Shown here: positions 18,822 through 27,170 of the stretch, one piece after another | Numbering within the stretch: position 1 is the stretch's first letter | How the letters are laid out: each line of letters begins with the position of its first letter | Assembly (NCBI RefSeq): GCF_029960645.1 | Contig: NZ_JASBQY010000006.1 | Coordinates: 1-64,000, forward strand | Source of the DNA: Arthrobacter sp. AL12 | GTDB lineage: Bacteria > Actinomycetota > Actinomycetes > Actinomycetales > Micrococcaceae | DNA length: 64,000 bases | Direction: 5' to 3' | The notes under the pieces: model-generated | What the model was told of the DNA's origin: nothing | What the model saw: the letters and a program-made list of their open reading frames with translations, nothing else | Database searches by the model: none | Program-made: the position numbers and the translations under genes

Positions 18822-20285
18822 ATGGCTACAAAAGACATAGACAGGTCGATCATGCGGCGGAAGCCCATCGACGACATCGAGGAAGAAAACCTCCACAGCG
18901 GACTGATGAAGAGCCTCGGGCTCTGGCAGCTGACGGCCATCGGCGTCGGCGGCATCATCGGCGTCGGTATCTTCTCCCTGGCGGGCCTCGTGGCCCACGG
19001 CAGCGAGACCGAGCCCGGCGTCGGCCCGGCCGTATTGTTTTCCTTCCTCATTGCCGGCCTCGCCTCCGCGGCGGCCGCCTTGTCCTACGCCGAGTTCGCC
19101 GGCATGATCCCGCGGGCCGGTTCGGCGTACACGTACGGCTACGTGGCGCTTGGCGAAATCATCGGCTGGTTCATCGGCTGGGACCTGCTGCTGGAATACA
19201 TCGCGATTGTCGCGGTGGTGGCCATCGGCATTTCCGGCTACTTCGACGCCTTCCTCTCCGGCATCGGTGTCAATATGCCCGTCTGGATGACTGCGACGCC
19301 GGATGAAGGCACCGGTGGCATCGTCAACATCCCCGCGATAGCGGTCTGCCTGATCGTGACCTGGATCTTGTCCCGCGGCACCAAGACGTTCGGCCGCTTC
19401 GAACTCATAGCCGTGGCGATCAAGGTCGTCCTGATCCTCTTCATCATTGGTCTCGGCATCTTCTACATCGACACCGGTAACTACAACCCGTTCATGCCCA
19501 GCGGGTTCGGCCCGGTGGTGGCGGGAGCGGCCACGGTGTTCTTCGCCGTGTTCGGTTACGACGCGATGAGCACCGCCGCGGAAGAGGCGAAGGACGGCAA
19601 GAAGCACATGCCGAAGGCAATCATCATGTCCCTGATTGTCGCGATGCTCCTGTACGTCGCTGCCACCCTGGTGCTCACCGGAATGCAGAACTACCAGGAA
19701 ATCGACCCCAAGGCAGGCTTCGCCTCCGCATTCAACAGCGTGGGATTGCCGGTGATCGCCACGATCATCTCGGTCTTTGCCGTGCTGTCCATCCTGACCG
19801 TGATGCTCACCTTCCTGCTTGGCGTCACCCGCGTGTGGTTCTCGATGAGCCGCGACGGGCTGCTCCCCGGCTGGTTTGCCAAGACGGACCGCCACGGCAC
19901 CCCGCAGCGCGTCACCTGGATCGCCGGAATCGCCTCCGCACTGCTCGCCGGAGTGTTCCCGATCAAGGCCGTCGCCGACTTGACGAACATCGGCATCCTG
20001 GCCGCGTTTGTCGTCGTCTGCACCGCGGTCATCGTGTTCCGCTACAAGAAGCCCGACGCCCCGCGAACCTTCCGGCTTCCCCTGATGCCGCTGGTTCCGG
20101 CCTTCGGTGTGCTGGCATCGGCGTTCCTGATGTTCCAGCTGCACTGGGAGACCTGGGCCCGCTTCGGCATCTGGCTCGTCATCGGCCTGGTCATCTACTT
20201 CGGCTACGGGCGCAAGCACTCGCTGATGAACCCCGACAGCCCGCGGCACGAGGAGCTCGTGGAGATGCACCGCCCCGTCGCCTAG
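18822..20285 (+). CDS. APC-superfamily amino acid permease (cationic amino acid transporter/YfnA type)
   Basis: A 487-residue permease with about 12 membrane segments. The first segment has the family signature GVGGIIGVGIFSLAG, followed by the SYAEFAGMIPRAGSAYTYGY stretch typical of CAT-type members. ATG at 18822 has AGGAG 6 bases upstream; earlier in-frame starts (TTG 18789, ATG 18792) lack a good site. Its position between a LysR gene and putA, and the promoter element it shares with putA, suggest proline or a related amino acid as substrate. That assignment is inference. Confidence 0.88.
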   Translation: MATKDIDRSIMRRKPIDDIEEENLHSGLMKSLGLWQLTAIGVGGIIGVGIFSLAGLVAHGSETEPGVGPAVLFSFLIAGLASAAAALSYAEFAGMIPRAGSAYTYGYVALGEIIGWFIGWDLLLEYIAIVAVVAIGISGYFDAFLSGIGVNMPVWMTATPDEGTGGIVNIPAIAVCLIVTWILSRGTKTFGRFELIAVAIKVVLILFIIGLGIFYIDTGNYNPFMPSGFGPVVAGAATVFFAVFGYDAMSTAAEEAKDGKKHMPKAIIMSLIVAMLLYVAATLVLTGMQNYQEIDPKAGFASAFNSVGLPVIATIISVFAVLSILTVMLTFLLGVTRVWFSMSRDGLLPGWFAKTDRHGTPQRVTWIAGIASALLAGVFPIKAVADLTNIGILAAFVVVCTAVIVFRYKKPDAPRTFRLPLMPLVPAFGVLASAFLMFQLHWETWARFGIWLVIGLVIYFGYGRKHSLMNPDSPRHEELVEMHRPVA

Positions 20286-20300
20286 CCGTTCAGCCCGAGT

Positions 20301-20357
20301 TGCGCTATCACTTTTGGCTCCCATTCAACCTCATTGGGAGCCAAAAGTGATAGCGCA
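20301..20357. repeat. Perfect 23-bp inverted repeat between permease and putA
   Basis: The left arm 20301-20323 begins TGCGCTATCACTTTTGG, and the right arm 20335-20357 is its exact reverse complement, with an 11-base loop. It starts 16 bases after the permease stop, so it can act as a terminator on both strands even without a T-tract. The long AT-containing arm in a GC-rich genome suggests an inserted repeat rather than an ordinary terminator. Confidence 0.9.
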
Positions 20358-20434
20358 TTCGTGCGTTCGGGAAACGGTAAAACCCGCCTCGAGAACCTTC
20401 GGCGTTTCTAACCAGTATTGCTCGGAAAACATCG

Positions 20435-20465
20435 CTTTATCTTATGAAAATCGGGTCGCATACTG
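20435..20465 (+). promoter_or_regulatory. 31-bp promoter element shared with the permease (putA copy)
   Basis: Begins CTTTATCTTATG and ends GCATACTG, 44 bases before the putA start. It matches 18726-18756 at 25 of 31 positions, with identical first 8 and last 8 bases. Confidence 0.6.
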
Positions 20466-20508
20466 AATCTGGAACGATCCATATATTGAGAAAGAACGAG
20501 TACCAGCC

Positions 20509-23500
20509 ATGACCAACATTTCAACGGAGTCCGGTGTGAACGACGGCAGCGCAGCCGGGCACGCACCCGTCTCGGAAGGCTCCCCGGTCCTTGAGGCCGC
20601 AGCCCTCGCCGAGGAGACCATCGGGCTGGTACGCCACTGGCTCACCGAGGCGGCGAAGGTCCCGGTGGACGCCTCCGCCGAGCAGCTGGCCGGTGTCCTG
20701 AAGGATCCCAACGGCCTGGACTTCACCGTCGGGTTCGTCGACGGCGTCGTCCGCCCCGAGGACCTGGCAGTCGCCGCCCGCAACCTCGCCACGCTGGCCC
20801 CCAAGGTCCCCGCCTTCCTGCCCTGGTACATGCGCGGCGCCGTGCGCCTCGGCGGCACCGTGGCCCCCGCGCTGCCGCAGGTGGTCATCCCGATCGCCCG
20901 CCGCGTGCTCCGTGAGATGGTCGGCCACCTCATCGTCGATGCCACCGATGCCAAGCTGGGCCCGGCCATCGCCAAGATCCGCAAGGACGGCATCAAGCTC
21001 AACGTCAACCTCCTGGGCGAGGCCGTGCTCGGCGAGCACGAGGCCGCGCGCCGCCTCGAGGGAACGCACAAGCTGCTCTCCCGTCCCGACGTCGACTACG
21101 TGTCCATCAAGGTCTCCTCCACGGTGGCTCCGCACTCGGCCTGGGCCTTCGACGAGGCCGTCGAGCACGTCGTCGAGAAGCTAACCCCGCTCTTCGCCCG
21201 CGCCGCCTCCTTTGCCGTCGGCGGAGGGAAGGCCAAGTTCATTAACCTGGACATGGAGGAGTACAAGGATCTGGACATGACCATCGCGGTCTTCACCCGG
21301 ATCCTGGACAAGCCGGAGTTCAAGGACCTCGAGGCTGGCATTGTGCTGCAGGCCTACCTCCCGGACGCCCTCGCCGCCATGATCCGCCTGCAGGACTGGG
21401 CCGCCACCCGCCGCGCCGCCGGCGGCGCAGCGATCAAGGTCCGCGTGGTGAAGGGCGCCAACCTGCCGATGGAGCAGGTCGAAGCGTCCCTGCACGACTG
21501 GCCGCTCGCCACCTGGGGCACCAAGCAGGACTCGGATACCAACTACAAGCGCGTCATCAACTACGCGCTGCACCCTGACCGGATCGGCAACATCCGGATC
21601 GGCGTCGCCGGCCACAACCTCTTCGACATCGCATTCGCCTGGCTGCTGGCCAAACAGCGCGGCATCGCGGATACCGCAGAGCAGAGCATCGAGTTCGAGA
21701 TGCTGCTCGGCATGGCCCAGGGCCAGGCGGAAGCCGTCAAGCAAGACGTGGGCTCGCTCCTGCTCTACACCCCCGTGGTCCACCCGGCCGAATTCGACGT
21801 CGCGATCGCCTACCTGATCCGCCGGCTCGAGGAAGGCGCAAGCCAGGACAACTTCATGTCCGCGGTCTTTGAACTCAGCGAGAACGAATCCCTCTTCGAA
21901 CGCGAGAAGCAGCGCTTCCTCGCCTCCCTCGCCAGGCTCGACGACGAGGTCCCGCCGCCCAACCGCCGTCAGAACCGCAGCCTTCCGGCCGAACCGATGC
22001 CGCGCGACTCCTTCGAGAACACCGCGGACACCGACCCGTCCCTGCCGGCCAACCGCGACTGGGGCCGTGCCATCCTGGAGCGGGTCCCGTCCTCCACCCT
22101 CGGCAACGCCGCCGTCGAAACCGCCATGATCAACGACGAGCAGACCCTCAACACGGTGATCGACACCGCACTGGAAAAGGGCAGGGCCTGGGGCGCCCTC
22201 TCCGGCGGCGAGCGTGCGGCGATCCTGCACCGCGCCGGCGATGTCCTGGAAGCCCGCCGCGCCGACCTGCTCGAGGTCATGGCCAGCGAGACCGGCAAGA
22301 CCATCGACCAGGGCGACCCGGAGGTCAGCGAGGCCGTCGACTTCGCGCACTACTACGCCGAGGCGGCCCGCAAGCTCGACGACGTCGACGGCGCCACCTT
22401 CGTCCCGGCCAAGCTCACAGTGGTGACCCCGCCGTGGAACTTCCCGGTCGCCATCCCGGCCGGCTCCACGCTGGCCGCCCTCGCCGCCGGCTCCGCCGTC
22501 GTGATCAAGCCCGCCAAGCAGGCCCGCCGCAGCGGGGCCGTGATGATCGAGGCCCTCTGGGAGGCCGGCGTCCCCCGGGACGTCCTGACCATGGTCCAGC
22601 TGGGCGAGCGCGAGCTTGGCCGGCAGCTGATCTCCCACCCCGCGGTGGACCGCGTGATCCTCACCGGCGGCTACGAGACCGCCGAACTGTTCCGGTCCTT
22701 CCGCCCGGACCTGCCGCTGCTAGCCGAAACCAGCGGCAAGAACGCCATCATCGTCACCCCGAGCGCCGACCTGGACCTGGCCGCCAAGGACGTCGCGTAC
22801 TCCGCCTTCGGCCATGCCGGGCAGAAGTGCTCCGCCGCCTCGCTGGTGATCCTGGTGGGATCCGTGGCCAAATCGCGGCGCTTCCACAACCAGCTGATCG
22901 ACGCCGTCACCTCGCTGAAGGTCGGCTACCCCGAGGATCCGGCCAGCCAGATGGGCCCCATCATCGAACCGGCCGGCGGGAAGCTGCTCAACGCCCTCAC
23001 CACCCTCGGCGAAGGCGAAAGCTGGGCCGTCGAGCCGAAGCAGCTGGACGGGACGGGCAGGCTCTGGAGCCCGGGCGTCCGCTACGGGGTGCGCCGCGGC
23101 TCCTACTTCCACCTCACAGAATTCTTCGGCCCTGTCCTGGGCGTGATGACCGCCGCAACCCTGGAGGACGCCATCGCCATCCAGAACCAGATCGAGTACG
23201 GCCTCACCTCCGGGCTGCACTCGCTCGACCCGGCGGAACTGGACCTCTGGCTCGACACGGTCCAGGCCGGCAACCTCTACGTCAACCGCGGCATCACCGG
23301 CGCCATCGTGCAGCGCCAGCCCTTCGGCGGCTGGAAGAAGTCCGCCGTCGGCGCCGGCACCAAGGCCGGCGGGCCCAACTACCTCGTCGGGCTCGGCGAA
23401 TGGGTCAGCCGGCCCAGCGCCGCCGCCGGCGAGTCGGCTGTGCACGCCGGCGTCCGACGGCTCGAGCAGGCAGCCCGGGGCTTCCTGGCCGACGGCGAAC

Positions 23501-24042
23501 TGGAAGCGCTGCAGCGTGCCCTGGCCTCCGACGCCCTTGCCTGGACCGAGGAATTCGGCACCGCCAGGGACGTCTCTGGGCTCAGCGCCGAGCGGAACAT
23601 TTTCCGCTACCGTGCCCTGCCGGTCACGGTGCGGCTCTCCGAAGGCGAACCCCTCGCCCACCTGGTCCGGACCGTGGCGGTCGGCGTTCTTGCCGGCTCC
23701 GCGCTGACGGTGTCCACCGCCGTCGAACCCCCCGCCCGGCTGCACACCGTGCTCTCCGGCCTCGGCATCGACGTGACCGTCGAGAACGACGCCGACTGGC
23801 TGGGCTCCGCGGCCCGGCTCGCCGGCGCGGCCCGGCTCTCAACCTCGCGGATCCGGCTCATCGGCGGGGACGCCAAGGCCCTGGCCGGGGCGACCGGCGG
23901 ACGTCCCGACCTGGCGGTCTACTTCCACCCGGTCACCGAAGCCGGGCGCGTTGAACTGCTGCCATTCCTGCACGAGCAGGCCGTCAGCATCACGGACCAC
24001 CGCTTCGGCACCCCGAACCACATCTCGGACGGACTGATCTAG
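20509..24042 (+). CDS. putA: Bifunctional proline dehydrogenase / L-glutamate gamma-semialdehyde dehydrogenase
   Basis: A 1177-residue PutA that oxidises proline to glutamate in two steps. The FAD-dependent PRODH barrel spans about residues 80-470 (YVSIKVSS, RVVKGAN, GVAGHNLFD). The aldehyde dehydrogenase domain spans about 510-980, with catalytic Glu in LLAETSGKNA and Cys in GHAGQKCSAASLV, and PFGGWKKS near its end. A C-terminal ALDH-like extension follows. No N-terminal DNA-binding ribbon-helix-helix is seen, so it is not the trifunctional autoregulatory type; control must come from elsewhere, probably the nearby LysR protein. Start at ATG 20509. Confidence 0.95.
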   Translation: MTNISTESGVNDGSAAGHAPVSEGSPVLEAAALAEETIGLVRHWLTEAAKVPVDASAEQLAGVLKDPNGLDFTVGFVDGVVRPEDLAVAARNLATLAPKVPAFLPWYMRGAVRLGGTVAPALPQVVIPIARRVLREMVGHLIVDATDAKLGPAIAKIRKDGIKLNVNLLGEAVLGEHEAARRLEGTHKLLSRPDVDYVSIKVSSTVAPHSAWAFDEAVEHVVEKLTPLFARAASFAVGGGKAKFINLDMEEYKDLDMTIAVFTRILDKPEFKDLEAGIVLQAYLPDALAAMIRLQDWAATRRAAGGAAIKVRVVKGANLPMEQVEASLHDWPLATWGTKQDSDTNYKRVINYALHPDRIGNIRIGVAGHNLFDIAFAWLLAKQRGIADTAEQSIEFEMLLGMAQGQAEAVKQDVGSLLLYTPVVHPAEFDVAIAYLIRRLEEGASQDNFMSAVFELSENESLFEREKQRFLASLARLDDEVPPPNRRQNRSLPAEPMPRDSFENTADTDPSLPANRDWGRAILERVPSSTLGNAAVETAMINDEQTLNTVIDTALEKGRAWGALSGGERAAILHRAGDVLEARRADLLEVMASETGKTIDQGDPEVSEAVDFAHYYAEAARKLDDVDGATFVPAKLTVVTPPWNFPVAIPAGSTLAALAAGSAVVIKPAKQARRSGAVMIEALWEAGVPRDVLTMVQLGERELGRQLISHPAVDRVILTGGYETAELFRSFRPDLPLLAETSGKNAIIVTPSADLDLAAKDVAYSAFGHAGQKCSAASLVILVGSVAKSRRFHNQLIDAVTSLKVGYPEDPASQMGPIIEPAGGKLLNALTTLGEGESWAVEPKQLDGTGRLWSPGVRYGVRRGSYFHLTEFFGPVLGVMTAATLEDAIAIQNQIEYGLTSGLHSLDPAELDLWLDTVQAGNLYVNRGITGAIVQRQPFGGWKKSAVGAGTKAGGPNYLVGLGEWVSRPSAAAGESAVHAGVRRLEQAARGFLADGELEALQRALASDALAWTEEFGTARDVSGLSAERNIFRYRALPVTVRLSEGEPLAHLVRTVAVGVLAGSALTVSTAVEPPARLHTVLSGLGIDVTVENDADWLGSAARLAGAARLSTSRIRLIGGDAKALAGATGGRPDLAVYFHPVTEAGRVELLPFLHEQAVSITDHRFGTPNHISDGLI

Positions 24043-24084
24043 GGGGCCGCCGCCCCGGAGGCGCGCATCCTGGGCAACAAAAAG

Positions 24085-24127
24085 ACGAGCCGGGCGGCCA
24101 CCCTCCAATAGTGGCCGCCCGGCTCGT
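24085..24127. terminator. Bidirectional terminator after putA
   Basis: A perfect 17-bp stem, ACGAGCCGGGCGGCCAC (24085-24101) with GTGGCCGCCCGGCTCGT (24111-24127), has a 9-base loop. The upstream AAAAAG gives a T-tract in the reverse direction. It lies between converging genes and can serve both. Confidence 0.88.
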
Positions 24128-24163
24128 GGTCTCTGTGGCCCGGCTAGGAGCCTGCCGGCTGAC

Positions 24164-24517
24164 TCAGCCGAAGTACCAGCCTGGAGGAACCCACGAGGCA
24201 GGCACGGCGTGGGCGGAGAAGTCGTCGCAACCGGAGCAGAAGTACGTGACTTCGCCCAGTTTGTTGATGGAACCGTCCCGATGGTGAGTGGCCGGGACAA
24301 AAGTCTCCAGGTAGATGAACTCGTCGGTGCCGCAGCGTTCGCAGTAAGGGCTGCCGACGTACTCGGCCTCCACCAAGGTCGCCGGGTGGGGGTCCAGACG
24401 TCCGCGGCTGGGGTGGTGCGCGGCGGAACCGCGGTGCACGACCTGGGAAAGCGGGCCTATCTGCTGGAAGCTTCGGGCTGATGCGGGAGTGTGGGGGCGG
24501 TTAACGGCTGGCGTCAT
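24164..24517 (-). CDS. Small zinc-ribbon protein, function unknown
   Basis: A 117-residue protein whose second half carries two CxxC pairs (YCERCGTDEF and YFCSGCDDF), a probable zinc ribbon, and a Trp/Pro-rich tail PASWVPPGWYFG. The first half is low complexity. ATG at 24517 (MTPAVNRP) has GGATAGG upstream; the frame is open to 24565. I do not recognise a function; convergence with putA gives no clue. Confidence 0.7.
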   Translation of the reverse strand: MTPAVNRPHTPASARSFQQIGPLSQVVHRGSAAHHPSRGRLDPHPATLVEAEYVGSPYCERCGTDEFIYLETFVPATHHRDGSINKLGEVTYFCSGCDDFSAHAVPASWVPPGWYFG

Positions 24518-24716
24518 TGTCGGCCTATCCCGAACGCTTCCGGAGGGTCGCCGCACGGCAGACACACAGGACAGCGTTCGTATTTCGAATCGTTGTCATT
24601 GGCCTCTGCTTGACCTTCAACATACTCAGGATAGGCCACGATCTCGAGTGGATCAATGGTATGCGTAAGTACGCAATCCGAGTAGGTACATCAGCGAGTA
24701 CGCAGGTGTCCCTCCC

Positions 24717-24755
24717 GGGCGCTCAGGAGGGGCGCTCAGGAGGGGCGCTTCAGGG
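24717..24755. repeat. 13-bp tandem repeat at the end of a LysR gene
   Basis: GGGCGCTCAGGAG occurs at 24717-24729 and 24730-24742, followed by the diverged GGGCGCTTCAGGG at 24743. The stop codon of the LysR gene (24736-24738) lies in the second copy, so the repeat spans the C-terminal codons and the 3' flank. Confidence 0.75.
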
Positions 24756-25590
24756 TCCGGCCCGCGATGGTCTGGGTCAGGGCCTCGATCACCTCGGTGT
24801 TGGCCAGCGGGTTGCGGATGAGGGTGAAATCGACGTCGCCCACCGGCGGAAGGTCGAAGCGCCGGGTAATGATCTTCAGGTCGTCCGGCACCAGCGAGGA
24901 CGGCATGACCGCGACCCCGATCCCGGCGCGGACCGCGGCCAGCACCCCGCTGATCTGTCGCGTGGTGCAGGTGATCCGCCAGGTCCGGCCGGCGGATTCG
25001 AGCGCGTCGATGGCCAGTTTCCGGCTCAGGCTGGGCGCGGGGTAGGCAATCAGCGGCACAGGCTCCGCCGGGTCCAGCGAGGTCTGTTCCAGGCCCACCC
25101 AGGCGAAGGAGTCCTGCTGCACCACCGTGCCGTCCTTGGCCCCGGCCACCCATTTGACGAAGACGAGGTCCAGCTGGCCGGCGTTGAGCCGCTTGTACAG
25201 CTGGTCGCTTTGGCCCACCGTCAGCTCCAGATTGATCTGCGGGTAGACCTGCCGGAACTCCCGCAGGATCCTCGGCAGGCCGGTGATCGCGAGGTCGTCG
25301 GCCGTGCCGAAACGCAGGCGGCCGCGCATGGCCGAGCCGGAGAAGTAGCGGGAGGCGGCGTCGTGCGCGGACAGGATGCTGCGGGCAAACCCGGCCATGG
25401 CGTCACCGTTGTCGGTCAGGCGCACGTCCCGGGTGTCCCGTGCCACCAGGACCCGCTTCGCGGCGGCCTCGAGCTTGCGCACGTGCTGGCTCACCGTCGG
25501 CTGCGCCAGGCCCAGCCGTTCCGCGGCCTTGGTGAAGCTCAGTGTTTCGGCCACCGCCAGGAAGGACCGCAGCTGGGCGGGTTCGAACAT
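24736..25590 (-). CDS. LysR family transcriptional regulator
   Basis: A 284-residue LysR-type regulator with the helix-turn-helix FTKAAERLGLAQPTVSQHVRKLE at about residues 18-40 and a standard effector domain. The start MFEPAQLRSF at 25590 has AGGAGA 5 bases upstream. It is divergent from an MFS exporter gene, and a classic T-N11-A type box lies between them, so it probably controls that exporter and itself. The inducer is unknown. Confidence 0.9.
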   Translation of the reverse strand: MFEPAQLRSFLAVAETLSFTKAAERLGLAQPTVSQHVRKLEAAAKRVLVARDTRDVRLTDNGDAMAGFARSILSAHDAASRYFSGSAMRGRLRFGTADDLAITGLPRILREFRQVYPQINLELTVGQSDQLYKRLNAGQLDLVFVKWVAGAKDGTVVQQDSFAWVGLEQTSLDPAEPVPLIAYPAPSLSRKLAIDALESAGRTWRITCTTRQISGVLAAVRAGIGVAVMPSSLVPDDLKIITRRFDLPPVGDVDFTLIRNPLANTEVIEALTQTIAGRTLKRPS

Positions 25591-25620
25591 GCGGTCTCCT
25601 GAACTGCGGCGATTTCGCGC

Positions 25621-25641
25621 CGCATTGCGTTTCGTAATGCG
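25621..25641. promoter_or_regulatory. LysR-type box between LysR gene and MFS gene
   Basis: CGCATT (25621-25626) and AATGCG (25636-25641) form a perfect inverted repeat with 9 bases between, containing the ATT-N9-AAT pattern of LysR boxes. A further half-site-like TATGCG follows at 25645. Confidence 0.65.
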
Positions 25642-25729
25642 AGTTATGCGGTGAATAAGCTTCCACAATCTGTTGCGGCCAGCTTAGCGTTAAGGGATTC
25701 CCGCTCACCCGCTCCCTTGAGGACTTTCC

Positions 25730-27085
25730 GTGGCACCCCCTCCGCCGTTAGAGGCCGACGTAACTGCACTGCCGGACACCAACACTGCGCCCATCGCCGT
25801 CGTCAGCCGGCGGCTGCCCTGGCGCCACACGTTTATCTCGCTGAAAGTCCGCAATTTCCGCATTTTCGCGATCGGCCACTTCGTCGCCGTGATAGCCATT
25901 TGGATGCAGCGCATTGCCCAGGACTGGCTGGTGCTCCAGCTCTCCGGTTCCGTCACCGCCGTCGGGATCACGGTGGCGCTGCAGTTCCTGCCCTCGCTCT
26001 TCCTGGGCCCGTGGGCGGGCATGATGGCGGACCGTTTCGCGAAGCGGAAGATCCTGATGCTGTGCCAGTCGGTGGCGGCGGTGCTGGCGGCCGTCCTCGC
26101 GGTGCTGGCACTGAGCCAGCGGATTGAGGTCTGGCACGTGTATGTGATCGCCCTGGCCCTGGGCCTGGTCACCGTGCTGGACCAGCCCGCGCGGCAGGTC
26201 TTCGTCAATGAACTCGTCGGCCCGGCCTACCTCCGGAACGCCATCAGCGTGAATTCCACGACTTTCCAGCTCGGCGGCCTGATCGGGCCGGCGCTCGCCG
26301 GGCTGCTGCTGACCGCGGTGGGCGCCGGCTGGGCGTTCGCAGCGAACGCCGTCGCCTGCTGCTTCACTGTCGCGATGCTGCTTACGCTGCGGAAGGACCA
26401 GCTGCACATCAGCGCTCCGGTGCCCAAGCGCAAGGGCATGCTGCGGGAGGGGCTGGACTATGCGCTGAGCAAGCCCACCATCTACTGGCCGTGGCTGATG
26501 GCCGGCTTCATCGCCGTGTTCGCGATGAGCCTGCCGGTGCTGCTGGCGGCCTTCGCGGACAACGTCTACGATGTCGGCGCACGCGGCTACGGCCTGCTGA
26601 ACGCGCTGGTTGCCCTCGGGGCGCTGGCCGGGGCCATCACTTCCGCCCGCCGGCGGGAACTGAGGCTGCGCTCGGTGATCCTGGGGGCAGGAATGTACGG
26701 GCTGATGCTCTGCCTCGCCTCACTGGCGCCCTCCATGGTGTGGTTCGGGGCGGCGATGGTGCTGGCCGGGTTCTGGTGCTTGATGTTCCTGACCGCCGCC
26801 AACCAGCTGGTCCAGATCAGCTCCAATATGGCCATCCGCGGGCGCGTCATGAGCCTATACATCATGGTGCTGATCGGCGGGCAGGCCATTGGCGGGCCGA
26901 TGCTTGGCTGGCTGGCCGAGCACGTGGATCCACACACGGCCATCCTGGTCTCCGGCGGGGTGCCGGCACTGGCGGCAGCGACGGTCGCCGTCGTGCTGGC
27001 ACGCCGCGACCAGCTGATGCTCAAGGTGGACCTGAAGGACCGGCGGCGGCTCGTGAGGATTGTCCGCGCTGCCGCCACACCCTAG
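25730..27085 (+). CDS. MFS transporter (MFS_3/EntS-like exporter)
   Basis: A 451-residue, 12-segment major facilitator. Segments such as DWLVLQLSGSVTAVGITVALQFLPSL and the loop MMADRFAKRKILM (motif A) match the DHA3/EntS-type group of drug or siderophore exporters. GTG at 25730 has GAGGA 7 bases before it. Its divergent LysR regulator and intergenic box suggest inducible export. The substrate is unknown. Confidence 0.88.
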   Translation: MAPPPPLEADVTALPDTNTAPIAVVSRRLPWRHTFISLKVRNFRIFAIGHFVAVIAIWMQRIAQDWLVLQLSGSVTAVGITVALQFLPSLFLGPWAGMMADRFAKRKILMLCQSVAAVLAAVLAVLALSQRIEVWHVYVIALALGLVTVLDQPARQVFVNELVGPAYLRNAISVNSTTFQLGGLIGPALAGLLLTAVGAGWAFAANAVACCFTVAMLLTLRKDQLHISAPVPKRKGMLREGLDYALSKPTIYWPWLMAGFIAVFAMSLPVLLAAFADNVYDVGARGYGLLNALVALGALAGAITSARRRELRLRSVILGAGMYGLMLCLASLAPSMVWFGAAMVLAGFWCLMFLTAANQLVQISSNMAIRGRVMSLYIMVLIGGQAIGGPMLGWLAEHVDPHTAILVSGGVPALAAATVAVVLARRDQLMLKVDLKDRRRLVRIVRAAATP

Positions 27086-27103
27086 CTTTTCGCGCCGTTT
27101 TCC

Positions 27104-27142
27104 GACAGCCGCTGCGTGGATCCACGCAGCGGCTGTCCTTTT
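27104..27142 (+). terminator. Terminator after the MFS gene, a perfect 34-bp palindrome
   Basis: GACAGCCGCTGCGTGGA (27104-27120) is followed immediately by its exact reverse complement (27121-27137), then CTTTTC. The centre is GGATCC. It ends the MFS transcript and also lies after the convergent enzyme gene. Confidence 0.88.
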
Positions 27143-27170
27143 CTGTAGCGGAAACCCGGGGGGAGCGGTG

